This document shows positions 27,079 through 34,816 of a DNA stretch of 64,000 nt, one piece after another (position 1 is the stretch's first letter; each line of letters starts with the position of its first letter). Below the pieces are notes generated by a model that was not told the origin of the DNA, searched no databases, and saw only the letters and a program-made list of their open reading frames with translations. Location: contig JAFWYP010000033.1 of NCBI GenBank assembly GCA_017517665.1, forward strand, positions 57,511-121,510, written 5' to 3'. Made by a program: the position numbers and the translations under genes. This stretch comes from Clostridia bacterium. Lineage in GTDB: Bacteria; Bacillota; Clostridia; Oscillospirales; Acutalibacteraceae.

Positions 27079-27235
27079 AATATTTCGGGGTGTAGTGGCT
27101 CGGGCATCGCCGCTGCCGGTGGCAGAAGAAGGCGATGACGGAGCAGGAAGAAACACAGAGCAATGCGAAGCGCACCAAGCGAGCAGTGCGACAATGTTTC
27201 TGACCGATAGCCGGTAGCGCGCCCTTGCAGGGTTT
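27079..27235 (+). pseudogene. Interrupted tRNA-Pro copy containing a structured repeat (element A)
   Basis: AATATTTCGGGGTGTAG (27079-27095) repeats exactly the 5' end and flank of the intact tRNA-Pro (27263-27279), and GGTAGCGCGCC (27213-27223) repeats its D-arm (27287-27297). In the intact gene these pieces almost touch; here about 110 bp separate them. The separating DNA folds: CATCGCC/GGCGATG with inner CTGCC-GGT-GGCAG, then AGAAACA/TGTTTCT enclosing CAGAGCAA and a CGCAC/GTGCG stem-loop. This region, with flanks, is the only content of the gap between the MFS gene and the intact tRNA. Confidence 0.65.
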
Positions 27236-27269
27236 ATCAAAATTTATATGTTCACATAACTTAATATTT

Positions 27270-27345
27270 CGGGGTGTAGCGCAGCTGGTAGCGCGCCTGC
27301 TTTGGGAGCAGGATGTCGCACGTTCGAACCGTGTCACTCCGACCA
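27270..27345 (+). tRNA. tRNA-Pro (anticodon TGG)
   Basis: 76 nt with encoded CCA. Acceptor CGGGGTG/CACTCCG (one G-T), D-arm with GGTAGCGC, anticodon stem CCTGC/GCAGG around loop TTTGGGA (anticodon TGG), T-arm with GTTCGAAC. Confidence 0.95.
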
Positions 27346-27346
27346 T

Positions 27347-27379
27347 AACCGTAACTTTGTTTCAGAGTTACGGTTTTTT
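27347..27379 (+). terminator. Terminator of tRNA-Pro
   Basis: AACCGTAACT / AGTTACGGTT stem followed by TTTTTTC. Confidence 0.85.
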
Positions 27380-27414
27380 CTGTTTTATCCGCAGATAATA
27401 ATCAGGGTGATTAT

Positions 27415-28719
27415 ATGGAATCTGTATGGAAAAACAAAGAAAAAACACCCTCATTTCCGAAGCTTCAGGGCGATGTGAAAACCGATGTTCTCATTGTCAG
27501 GGGAGGAATGGCGGGCATTCTTACGGCATTCATGCTTGAAAAAGCAGGCATTGATTATCTTTTGATTGAGCAGAACAGGATTTGTTCTGCAATTACTCAG
27601 AACACAACAGCAAAAATAACTTCACAGCACGGTCTTATTTACGGAAAATTGCTCAAAACCTACGGCGAGGATTATGCCCGTATGTATTGGCGGTCAAATG
27701 AAGATGCGATTGAGAATTACCGCATTCTCTGCCGTGATATACCTTGCGATTTTGAAGAAAAGAGCAATTTTATTTATTCGTCAGAAAGCAATGAAAAGAT
27801 TCTTCTGGAACTGAACGCTCTGAACAGTCTGGGAATACCTGCGTCTTATGTAAAGGAAACTCCTCTGCCTTTTCCCGTTGCGGGTGCGGTTGAGTTCAGA
27901 AATCAGGCGCAGTTCAATCCGATAAAATTTGTTGCAGGTATTTCAAAAAATCTTAATATCCGTGAAAATACCCGTGCAAAGGAGTTCGGAGAGGGTGTTG
28001 TTACAACGGATTCGGGCGTGATAACGGCAAAAAATATTATTATTGCGACCCATTTCCCGATTATAAATAAACACGGCGCTTTCTTTATAAAAATGCATCA
28101 AAGCCGTTCCTATGTTATTGCGCTTGAAAATGCGCAGAATGTTGGCGGAATGTACCTCGATGAAGCGGACGGCGGTTTTTCGTTCAGGAATTACAGCAAT
28201 TTGCTTTTACTCGGCGGCGGTTCGCACAGAACGGGCAAGCCGAGCGAGGGCTGGAAACCGCTTGAGGAATTCGCACGGAAATACTATCCCGATTCCGAAA
28301 TAAAATACAGATGGGCGGCGCAGGATTGCATGACGCTCGACGGTTCTGCATATATCGGCAGATATGCAAATGATGCAAGCGGTCTGTATGTTGCAACGGG
28401 TTTCAATAAATGGGGCATGACGCAGTCTATGGTTGCAGCACGGCTTATCTGTAACATGATAACAAAAAAGAAGAACCGCTATGAGGAAATATATTATCCC
28501 TCAAGATCGGTTCTTCATCCGCAGCTGTTTAAAAATATTATTGAAACGGGTAAAAATATTTTAACATTTTCAAAACCGAGATGTCCTCACCTCGGATGTG
28601 CACTCAAATGGAATAAATATGAGCACTCGTGGGACTGTCCGTGCCACGGCTCGAGATTTTCCGAAGACGGGAAACTGCTTGATAATCCGTCAACGGGAGG
28701 CTTCAAACATCGGAGTTGA
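27415..28719 (+). CDS. FAD-dependent (DAO) oxidoreductase with C-terminal Rieske domain
   Basis: 434 aa. N-terminal FAD-binding DAO domain (about 20-360) with IIEQN-like LLIEQNRICSAITQNTTAKIT and a late FAD motif GLYVATGFNKWGMT. C-terminal Rieske 2Fe-2S site: CPHLGC and CPCHGSRF (about 393-425). Family members, often annotated as FAD-dependent oxidoreductase/Rieske, have unknown substrates. Oddity: the dinucleotide motif reads VLIVRGGMAG, with Arg in place of the first Gly of GxGxxG. The last 30 bp overlap the convergent cysK. Weak ribosome site AGGGTGAT. Confidence 0.85.
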   Translation: MESVWKNKEKTPSFPKLQGDVKTDVLIVRGGMAGILTAFMLEKAGIDYLLIEQNRICSAITQNTTAKITSQHGLIYGKLLKTYGEDYARMYWRSNEDAIENYRILCRDIPCDFEEKSNFIYSSESNEKILLELNALNSLGIPASYVKETPLPFPVAGAVEFRNQAQFNPIKFVAGISKNLNIRENTRAKEFGEGVVTTDSGVITAKNIIIATHFPIINKHGAFFIKMHQSRSYVIALENAQNVGGMYLDEADGGFSFRNYSNLLLLGGGSHRTGKPSEGWKPLEEFARKYYPDSEIKYRWAAQDCMTLDGSAYIGRYANDASGLYVATGFNKWGMTQSMVAARLICNMITKKKNRYEEIYYPSRSVLHPQLFKNIIETGKNILTFSKPRCPHLGCALKWNKYEHSWDCPCHGSRFSEDGKLLDNPSTGGFKHRS

Positions 28720-29625
28720 AAGATATCTTTCTCCGCCGTCGGGGAGAAGAACAACGATGTTCTTGCCCTTATTTTCGGGTCTTGATGCAACGAGCGTTGC
28801 CGCATGAAGTGCTGCACCCGAAGAAATTCCGATAAGAATTCCCTCTGTTTTAACTGCAAGCCTTGCGGCGGCATAAGCTTCTTCGGTTGTTACAGTTATG
28901 ATTTCGTCATAAATATCTGTGTCAAGTATTGACGGGACAAAGCCTGCACCGATGCCCTGTAAACCATGCGCACCTGCTCTGCCTTCTGAAAGAAACGGCG
29001 AATCAGCAGGCTCAATGCCGATAATTTTTATATCGGGATTTTTTTCTTTGAGATATTTTCCCGTGCCCGTTATCGTGCCGCCCGTACCGATTCCGGCAAC
29101 AAAAATATCAACCTTGCCGTCGGTATCGTTCCATATTTCAGGGCCTGTTGTTTTGTAGTGAGCTATGCAGTTTGCAGGATTGTCAAACTGTGCGGGAATG
29201 AAGCTGTCGGGTATTTCTTTTGCAAGTTCATTTGCTTTTTTGATTGCACCAGCCATACCCTTTCTTGCATCTGTCAGCACAAGCTCTGCGCCATATGCGG
29301 AAAGAAGCTTTCTGCGCTCAATGCTCATGCTTTCGGGCATTGTGATTATAACTTTCAAACCCATCTGCGCCGCAACCGAGGCTATGCCTATGCCCGTGTT
29401 GCCGCTGGTGGGTTCTATTATTACAGAGTTTTTATTGATTTTACCCTCATCCCATGCGGATTTGAGCATTTCATATCCGACTCTGTCCTTTGAGCTGCCT
29501 GCAGGATTGCGGTATTCAAGTTTTGCAAGAATATTTGCCTGTACGTTTGATTTTTTCGCATACACGCTGAAATTCACAAGCGGAGTGCTGCCGATGGTTT
29601 CGGCGGCATTGTTATAAATTTTCAT
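28690..29625 (-). CDS. cysK: Cysteine synthase A (O-acetylserine sulfhydrylase)
   Basis: 311 aa PLP enzyme making cysteine from O-acetylserine and sulfide. Motifs: IGSTPLVNF, LEYRNPAGSSKDRVGYEML with the PLP Lys, EPTSGNTGIG, GIGTGGTITG phosphate loop, and GISSGAALHAA; ends PDGGERYLSTPMF. Start MKIYNNAAET follows the ribosome site AAGGTGAT; an upstream GTG lies in that site and is rejected. Convergent with the Rieske gene. Confidence 0.95.
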   Translation of the reverse strand: MKIYNNAAETIGSTPLVNFSVYAKKSNVQANILAKLEYRNPAGSSKDRVGYEMLKSAWDEGKINKNSVIIEPTSGNTGIGIASVAAQMGLKVIITMPESMSIERRKLLSAYGAELVLTDARKGMAGAIKKANELAKEIPDSFIPAQFDNPANCIAHYKTTGPEIWNDTDGKVDIFVAGIGTGGTITGTGKYLKEKNPDIKIIGIEPADSPFLSEGRAGAHGLQGIGAGFVPSILDTDIYDEIITVTTEEAYAAARLAVKTEGILIGISSGAALHAATLVASRPENKGKNIVVLLPDGGERYLSTPMFEASR

Positions 29626-29726
29626 GTTTATCACCTTGCTAAATTATATCAAAAACGCAGTATATCCGTCAATAAAATATATGTTAATTTATTTTTGTTA
29701 ATGTTGCCTAAATTAAAGGCATTATT

Positions 29727-29742
29727 TTTTACATTTGTAAAA
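29727..29742. promoter_or_regulatory. Palindromic operator-like site
   Basis: TTTTACA-TT-TGTAAAA, 7-bp arms, located between cysK (leftward) and the sugar-oxidoreductase operon (rightward), 12 bp before the -35 element of the latter. Looks like a dimeric repressor site; the regulator is not identified. Confidence 0.4.
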
Positions 29743-29753
29743 TATATTTATTC

Positions 29754-29781
29754 TTGCATTAAAGCGATAAAGAAGTATAAT
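29754..29781 (+). promoter_or_regulatory. Promoter of the oxidoreductase/isomerase operon
   Basis: TTGCAT (29754-29759), 16-bp spacer, TATAAT (29776-29781), then AAAGGAGAA before the ATG at 29833. Confidence 0.65.
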
Positions 29782-29832
29782 AAAAGTGAGTACGGTTTTC
29801 CGTAAATTCCATTTTAAAGGAGAAAAAAGAAT

Positions 29833-30924
29833 ATGGCAGATAAAGTTAAGATTGGTATAATCGGATGCGGCGGTATTGCAAACGGCAAGCATCTCCGCGC
29901 AATTTCAAACATTGATTTCCTTGAACCCGTTGCATTCTGCGATATTATTGAAGAAAGAGCAATCGAAACCGCAAAGAAATACGGCAGTGCCGATGCAAAG
30001 GTTTATACAGACTATAAAGAGCTTCTTAAGGATGAAAGCATTGTTGCTGTTCATGTTTGTACTCCCAACAAGTCCCACAGCTTCATTTCAATTGATGCAA
30101 TGGAAGCAGGCAAGCATGTTCTCTGCGAAAAGCCCATGGCTAAAACATATGCAGAAGCAAAGGCTATGTATGAAGCATCCGTAAGAACAGGCAAGGTTCT
30201 TTCAATCGGTTATCAGTCACGCTGGAGAGCAGATTCCCTTTATCTCAAAGAGTGCTGCGAAAACGATGAATTCGGCGAAATCTACTATGCAAGAGCTCTC
30301 GCACTCCGCAGAAGAGCTGTTCCCACATGGGGCGTGTTCCTCAATGAAGAAGAGCAGGGCGGCGGTCCGCTTATTGATATCGGTACTCACGCACTCGACC
30401 TCACTCTCTGGATGATGAATAACTACAAGCCCAAGATGGTTGTAGGTACAAAATATAAGAAGCTCGGCGATCAGAAGAGAACCGCAAACGCATGGGGCGA
30501 CTGGGATCCCGAAAAGTATACCGTTGAAGATTCAGCTTTCGGTTTTGTTGTTATGGAAAACGGCGCAACAGTCAGCGTTGAATCCGCATGGGCACTCAAT
30601 ATTGCTGACCCCTGCGAAGCATCAACTCTTATTGCAGGCGTTAAGGGCGGCGCAGATATGCTCGGCGATGAGCTTCGTCTTAACTATGTAAAGAACGGCA
30701 GACAGGTTATCGAAAATCCCAATTTTGATGCAGGCGGCGTTGCGTTCTATGACGGCGCAAGCGATAAGCCCGAAGAACTCGAATGCCGTGCATTCTACGA
30801 TGCAGTGCTCAACGGTGCAGAGCTTCGCACAAAGCCCGAGCAGGCTATGGTTGTTATTCAGATTCTTGAAGCAATCTATGAATCCGCAAACACCGGCAAG
30901 CCCGTATACATTAACAACGATTAA
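29833..30924 (+). CDS. Gfo/Idh/MocA family NAD(P)-dependent oxidoreductase
   Basis: 363 aa. Rossmann domain KIGIIGCGGIANGKHLRAI, CTPNKSHSFISIDAMEAGKHVLCEKPMAKT with the EKP lysine of the family, then the substrate domain with GGGPLIDIGTHALDLTLWMM (catalytic Asp/His pair). Oxidises or reduces a cyclic sugar or polyol; substrate unknown. Followed after 11 nt by a TIM-barrel isomerase gene; translation-optimised codon use (AAG, GTT, CTC) suggests good expression. Confidence 0.92.
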   Translation: MADKVKIGIIGCGGIANGKHLRAISNIDFLEPVAFCDIIEERAIETAKKYGSADAKVYTDYKELLKDESIVAVHVCTPNKSHSFISIDAMEAGKHVLCEKPMAKTYAEAKAMYEASVRTGKVLSIGYQSRWRADSLYLKECCENDEFGEIYYARALALRRRAVPTWGVFLNEEEQGGGPLIDIGTHALDLTLWMMNNYKPKMVVGTKYKKLGDQKRTANAWGDWDPEKYTVEDSAFGFVVMENGATVSVESAWALNIADPCEASTLIAGVKGGADMLGDELRLNYVKNGRQVIENPNFDAGGVAFYDGASDKPEELECRAFYDAVLNGAELRTKPEQAMVVIQILEAIYESANTGKPVYINND

Positions 30925-30935
30925 GAGGTAAACAT

Positions 30936-31661
30936 ATGAAATTGGCAGTTCAGGTCTATTCCGTAAGAGACCATATAAATGACAGCGAAACCCTCCTCAA
31001 GGCTCTTGAGGAGATTAAGAAAATCGGTTATGACGGCGTTGAATTCGCAGGATATTTCGGCACAGATGCCGCAACAATCAAGGCAAAGCTTGACGAAGTG
31101 GGTCTTGTATGCGTAGGCTCGCACATGGGTCTTGACGATTTCAAGGAAGATAAGCTTGCAGATACAGTCGAATTCGCAAATACTCTCGGCACAAAGGCAA
31201 TCGGTGTAGGCGGTGCACCCCATTCAACAATGGAAGAAGCTGTCAACACAGGCGATGTACTCGGTGCTGCAGAAAAATATGCCATGGATAAATACGGCAT
31301 AAAGGTTTATTATCATAACCATTGTGAAGAATTCAAGCCTCTTGAAAACGGACTTCTTCCCATTGATGTAATCGGCGACAGATGCTCCCTTGAAATTGAT
31401 ACATACTGGAGCTTCCATGCAGGCGAGGATAACTACAAGCTTCTTACCGAAAAGAAGGACAACATTGTTCTTCTTCATGTCAAAGACGGTATCGACGGCA
31501 AACCTATGGCACTCGGCGAGGGCAACAATGACCTTGCAACCGTTGTCAAGGCTGCAAAGGATATCGGCATGGAATGGCTTATCGTTGAAAACGATGACCC
31601 CGTGCCCACAGGCTTTGAGGATATAGCAAGAAGCATCAAATATATCAAAGGCATTATCTGA
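30936..31661 (+). CDS. Sugar phosphate isomerase/epimerase family (TIM barrel)
   Basis: 241 aa of the xylose-isomerase-like/AP-endonuclease-2 fold: KLAVQVYSVRDHI, IKKIGYDGVEFAGYFG, YYHNHCEEF (metal His/Glu), LEIDTYW (Asp), VLLHVKDG (His) and LIVENDDP (Glu). Metal-dependent isomerase or epimerase acting on keto sugars or inosose. Second gene of the cluster, 11 nt after the Gfo gene, preceded by AGAGGTA. Confidence 0.9.
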   Translation: MKLAVQVYSVRDHINDSETLLKALEEIKKIGYDGVEFAGYFGTDAATIKAKLDEVGLVCVGSHMGLDDFKEDKLADTVEFANTLGTKAIGVGGAPHSTMEEAVNTGDVLGAAEKYAMDKYGIKVYYHNHCEEFKPLENGLLPIDVIGDRCSLEIDTYWSFHAGEDNYKLLTEKKDNIVLLHVKDGIDGKPMALGEGNNDLATVVKAAKDIGMEWLIVENDDPVPTGFEDIARSIKYIKGII

Positions 31662-31719
31662 TTATATTGGAGGGCGGGATGCCCACATCCCGCCGTTTAC
31701 TTTTACAAGGAGAAAAACT

Positions 31720-32685
31720 ATGAAACTCGGTGTATTCACAACGCTTCTTTCAAACCTTTCGCTTGAAGAAGCTCTCAAATATTTCACATCCCTCGGCATT
31801 GAAATGGTGGAAATCGGCTGCGGCGGATATCCCGGCAATGCCCATGCAGACCCCGAAATTCTTCTCAACGATGAAGCAAAGCTTGAAGAATTCAAGGCTC
31901 TCATCAAGAAATACGGAGTTGAAATCAGTGCACTTTCATGCCACGGCAACCCCGTGCATCCCAACAAGGAAATTGCTGCTGATTACGATAAGACAATCAG
32001 AAACACAATTCTTCTTGCAGAAAAACTCGGTCTGCATCAGATTAACACATTCTCGGGCTGTCCCGGTGACTGCGAAACAGCAAAATATCCCAACTGGGTA
32101 ACCTGCCCTTGGCCCAACGATTTCGGCGAAATCCTTGACTGGCAGTGGAACGAAGTTCTCATTCCCTATTGGAAAGACCTTGTTGAGTTTGCAAAGGCTC
32201 ACGGTGTTAACAAAATCGCTCTTGAGCTTCACCCCGGCTTCTGCGTTTATAACACAGAGTCGCTTCTCCGTCTCCGTGAGGCTGTAGGCCCTGAAATCGG
32301 TGCAAACTTTGACCCTAGCCACCTTATCTGGCAGGGTATGGACCCCGTTGCCTGCATCCGCAAGCTCGGTGATGCAATCTTCCATTTCCATGCTAAGGAC
32401 ACAAAGATTGATAAGTACAACACAGCGGTAAACGGCGTTCTTGATAACAAACCCTACGGCGATGAAATCAACCGTTCATGGATTTTCCGTACAATCGGCT
32501 ACGGCAACGACAATGCATACTGGAAGGATATCATCTCAAATCTCCGCATGGTCGGTTATGACTATGCAATCAGCATTGAGCATGAGGATTCACTCATGAG
32601 CCAGAATGAAGGTCTTTCAAAGGCTGTTTCATTCCTCAAGAATATAATTCTTACCGAATCAACAGGCGAGATGTGGTGGGTTTAA
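31720..32685 (+). CDS. Sugar phosphate isomerase/epimerase family (TIM barrel), longer paralogue
   Basis: 321 aa, same superfamily as the preceding gene but of a different subgroup: KLGVFTTLLSNLSLEEAL, GIEMVEIGCGGYPG, ALSCHGNPVHP, ALELHPGFCVY (Glu, His), GANFDPSHLIWQG (Asp, His), FHFHAKDTKI, and final YAISIEHEDSL (Glu). Ends with an insertion-containing loop and MWWV. AAGGAGAAA ribosome site. Likely acts in series with the oxidoreductases on either side. Confidence 0.9.
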   Translation: MKLGVFTTLLSNLSLEEALKYFTSLGIEMVEIGCGGYPGNAHADPEILLNDEAKLEEFKALIKKYGVEISALSCHGNPVHPNKEIAADYDKTIRNTILLAEKLGLHQINTFSGCPGDCETAKYPNWVTCPWPNDFGEILDWQWNEVLIPYWKDLVEFAKAHGVNKIALELHPGFCVYNTESLLRLREAVGPEIGANFDPSHLIWQGMDPVACIRKLGDAIFHFHAKDTKIDKYNTAVNGVLDNKPYGDEINRSWIFRTIGYGNDNAYWKDIISNLRMVGYDYAISIEHEDSLMSQNEGLSKAVSFLKNIILTESTGEMWWV

Positions 32686-32807
32686 TGCATCTTTTCCGTC
32701 AATACTGCGTCAATTTCCTTGTCTTGACGAAAAATCTGCTATTAAACTGAAATTGTAATACCCAATTATTTACAAACTCCATTTTTAGATTCTAAGGAAG
32801 CGATACC

Positions 32808-33878
32808 ATGATTAACAATAAATTCGGTTGTGCCGTTATCGGCTACGGCGGAATGGGCGGATGGCACGCCCGCAAAATCAAGGAAGAGATGGGCGAATAT
32901 GCCGAAGTTCTCGGAGTTTTCGACATCAATCCTGACAGAAAAAAGGTTGCCGATGAAAAAGGTTTTCATTTCTATTCATCAAGGGAAGAACTGCTTTCCG
33001 ATGAACGAATCGACCTTGTAACAATCGCAACTCCCAACGATGTTCACAAGGAGATTGCAATCGACGCCATGCGCCACGGAAAGAATGTTATCAGCGAAAA
33101 GCCCGTTACTCTTTCTACTGCAGACCTCGAAGAAATGATAGCCTGCGCAAATGAAACGGGCAAGCTTTTCACCGTTCATCAGAACAGACGCTGGGATGAG
33201 GATTATCTCACGATGAAAAAGCTCCTTGACGAGAACACTCTCGGCAGAGTTTTCCGTATCGAATCCCGCGTTCAGGGTTCAAGAGGTGTTCCCGGTGACT
33301 GGCGAAATCAGCCGCAGCACGGCGGCGGCATGGTTTATGACTGGGGTATTCATCTGCTTGACCAGGCACTCATGATGACTCTTCCCAGAAAGCTCAAGTC
33401 GGTTTATGCCGAGCTTACCAACGTTACCAACGAGAACTGCGATGACGGTTTCCGCACGACCCTTATTTTTGATGACGGACTTTCATTCTATGTTGAGGTT
33501 ACAACGAGCAACTTCATTGAGCTTCCTCTCTGGTATATGCTCGGAGAAAACGGAACTTCTGTTATTACCGACTGGGACTGCAACGGCAAAACCGTTATGG
33601 TTTCCGACTGGGAAAACAGAGATGCCGTGCCCATCGTTGCGGGTGCGGGCATAACAAAGACCATGGCACCCAGAACTGATGACACAATCGAAACCTATCC
33701 GCTTCCCGTTCAGAAGGCTGACTGGGGCGAATACTACAAGAACATCTTTGCTTATCTTCGCGGCGAGTGTGATGCGATAGTAACCCACGACCAGCAGCGC
33801 AGACTCATGCGCCTTGTTGAAGCGATTTTTGAATCGGGCAAAACAAACAAGGTTATCGAGTTCAACGATGTAATATAA
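32808..33878 (+). CDS. Gfo/Idh/MocA family oxidoreductase, second paralogue
   Basis: 356 aa. NAD(P) domain CAVIGYGGMGGWHARKI, ATPNDVHKEIAIDAMRHGKNVISEKPVTLS, NRRWDEDYLTMKKLL, and GGGMVYDWGIHLLDQALMM (Asp/His catalytic pair). Fourth gene of the sugar/polyol cluster, 122 nt after the third; AAGGAAG ribosome site. Could reduce the product formed by the first oxidoreductase and isomerases; inference from gene set. Confidence 0.92.
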   Translation: MINNKFGCAVIGYGGMGGWHARKIKEEMGEYAEVLGVFDINPDRKKVADEKGFHFYSSREELLSDERIDLVTIATPNDVHKEIAIDAMRHGKNVISEKPVTLSTADLEEMIACANETGKLFTVHQNRRWDEDYLTMKKLLDENTLGRVFRIESRVQGSRGVPGDWRNQPQHGGGMVYDWGIHLLDQALMMTLPRKLKSVYAELTNVTNENCDDGFRTTLIFDDGLSFYVEVTTSNFIELPLWYMLGENGTSVITDWDCNGKTVMVSDWENRDAVPIVAGAGITKTMAPRTDDTIETYPLPVQKADWGEYYKNIFAYLRGECDAIVTHDQQRRLMRLVEAIFESGKTNKVIEFNDVI

Positions 33879-33980
33879 GATAAAAATAACGCCGTCGGAA
33901 TTAGTGAGGTGTTCATAAAACAGTAATTTGAATTATTGTTGTTTAAAGCATCTATCTAACAGGGTTAGTAAAAACAATGA

Positions 33981-34019
33981 AAACGCCATCTGATTCTACA
34001 AAAGAGTCAGATGGCGTTT
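33981..34019 (-). terminator. Terminator of the insertion's cargo gene
   Basis: 16-bp near-perfect stem AAACGCCATCTGATTC / GAGTCAGATGGCGTTT; leftward reading ends in TTTTCATTG. May also act on rightward transcripts. Confidence 0.75.
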
Positions 34020-34038
34020 AGTTTGTATTCAGTGAAAT

Positions 34039-34569
34039 TTAATAAATTGTATGTCCGAATAATGCGGCAACAACTTTATAAATTCTTTTAAAGAATTCTT
34101 TGATGTATCCTTCGATGATTTCAAGGAAAGAAATGGGATTGTCAACATTGTTTTCGATGTTTCCGAAATCATATATAAAATGAACATATCGTCCTGTTTC
34201 AGCTCTTTCAACCTCAACGGGTTTTCCGTTTACCGTCACTACACAGTTCTCTGCAAAAGTGTAGTTTTCTGAATTTCGTTCTAAGGTAATATAAAGCGTA
34301 TAGTTGTATCCGGGCAGAAACACATCTGATTGAGCAATATTTTCTATACCGTTAATCTCCGAAACCCAACAAATCAAACCAACACGACATTTGTCATTAT
34401 CAAGAATTATTTCATCATGGTCAAAAATTTCAGCTCCAACCTGTGGATTAGGCATGGCTATATTAACCTCATAGATTTCGCTTTCTTCCGCAAAAGCATT
34501 GAAAGGAATTGCAGTAAAAACCATTATTAAGCAAATTATAATTGAGATGGTTTTTATTCTCTTCTTCAT
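34039..34569 (-). CDS. Small secreted protein carried by the insertion
   Basis: 176 aa, not recognised. Sec signal peptide (KKRIKTISIIICLIMVFTAIPFNAFAEE, cleavage after AFA). The mature part is predicted beta-rich, with two Cys (KCRVGLICWV) and another (ENCVVTVNGKPV), and ends in an amphipathic segment ISFLEIIEGYIKEFFKRIYK followed by VVAALFGHTIY. Start ATG has AAAGGAGAG upstream. Preceded by a perfect consensus promoter and followed by a terminator, all inside the insertion. Confidence 0.8.
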   Translation of the reverse strand: MKKRIKTISIIICLIMVFTAIPFNAFAEESEIYEVNIAMPNPQVGAEIFDHDEIILDNDKCRVGLICWVSEINGIENIAQSDVFLPGYNYTLYITLERNSENYTFAENCVVTVNGKPVEVERAETGRYVHFIYDFGNIENNVDNPISFLEIIEGYIKEFFKRIYKVVAALFGHTIY

Positions 34570-34601
34570 AATCAACTCTCCTTTTTAAGGAACTATATAT
34601 A

Positions 34602-34630
34602 ATTATAATTATGTATTATTCTTTTGTCAA
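34602..34630 (-). promoter_or_regulatory. Consensus promoter of the cargo gene
   Basis: Leftward TTGACA (34625-34630), 17-bp spacer, TATAAT (34602-34607): both hexamers match the sigma-A consensus exactly. Confidence 0.85.
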
Positions 34631-34816
34631 GTTTGAGTTATAAGGTGAAATTTTTCTGAAAACCCACTTTACAAAAGTGCGCAATTATACACCGTTGATG
34701 GTGTCATTGCGTTTTATTGCAAAAAGAAATGGCGTGACCGAAATCACGCCAAACCTTAATTAAACAAAAACTGTTTTACGAACCCCGCCCATTTCCGACG
34801 GCGTTTAAGTTTTGAT

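Larger units (their letters stand above)
33904..34790. mobile_element. Transposon-like insertion with imperfect terminal inverted repeats
   Basis: AACGCCGTCGGA-ATT (33889-33903) and ATT-TCCGACGGCGTTT (34791-34806) are the two halves of a terminator identical to the intact one at 35743-35769. The 887 bp between them have ends that are inverted and related: GTGAGGTGTTCATAAAACAGT on the left and, read inward from the right, GGGCGGGGTTCGTAAAACAGT. ATT would be a 3-bp target duplication. No transposase is present; the cargo is one secreted-protein gene with its own promoter and terminator. The right end (34610-34790) also holds a TGGCGTGA/TCACGCCA hairpin. Confidence 0.7.

Noticed and set aside
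27020-27346. Leftward open frame of about 108 codons through the tRNA-Pro region (VGVTRFERATSCSQSRR...)
   Set aside because: It is the antisense of the tRNA and its remnant, a well-known false translation; no ribosome site and no protein-like composition outside the tRNA.
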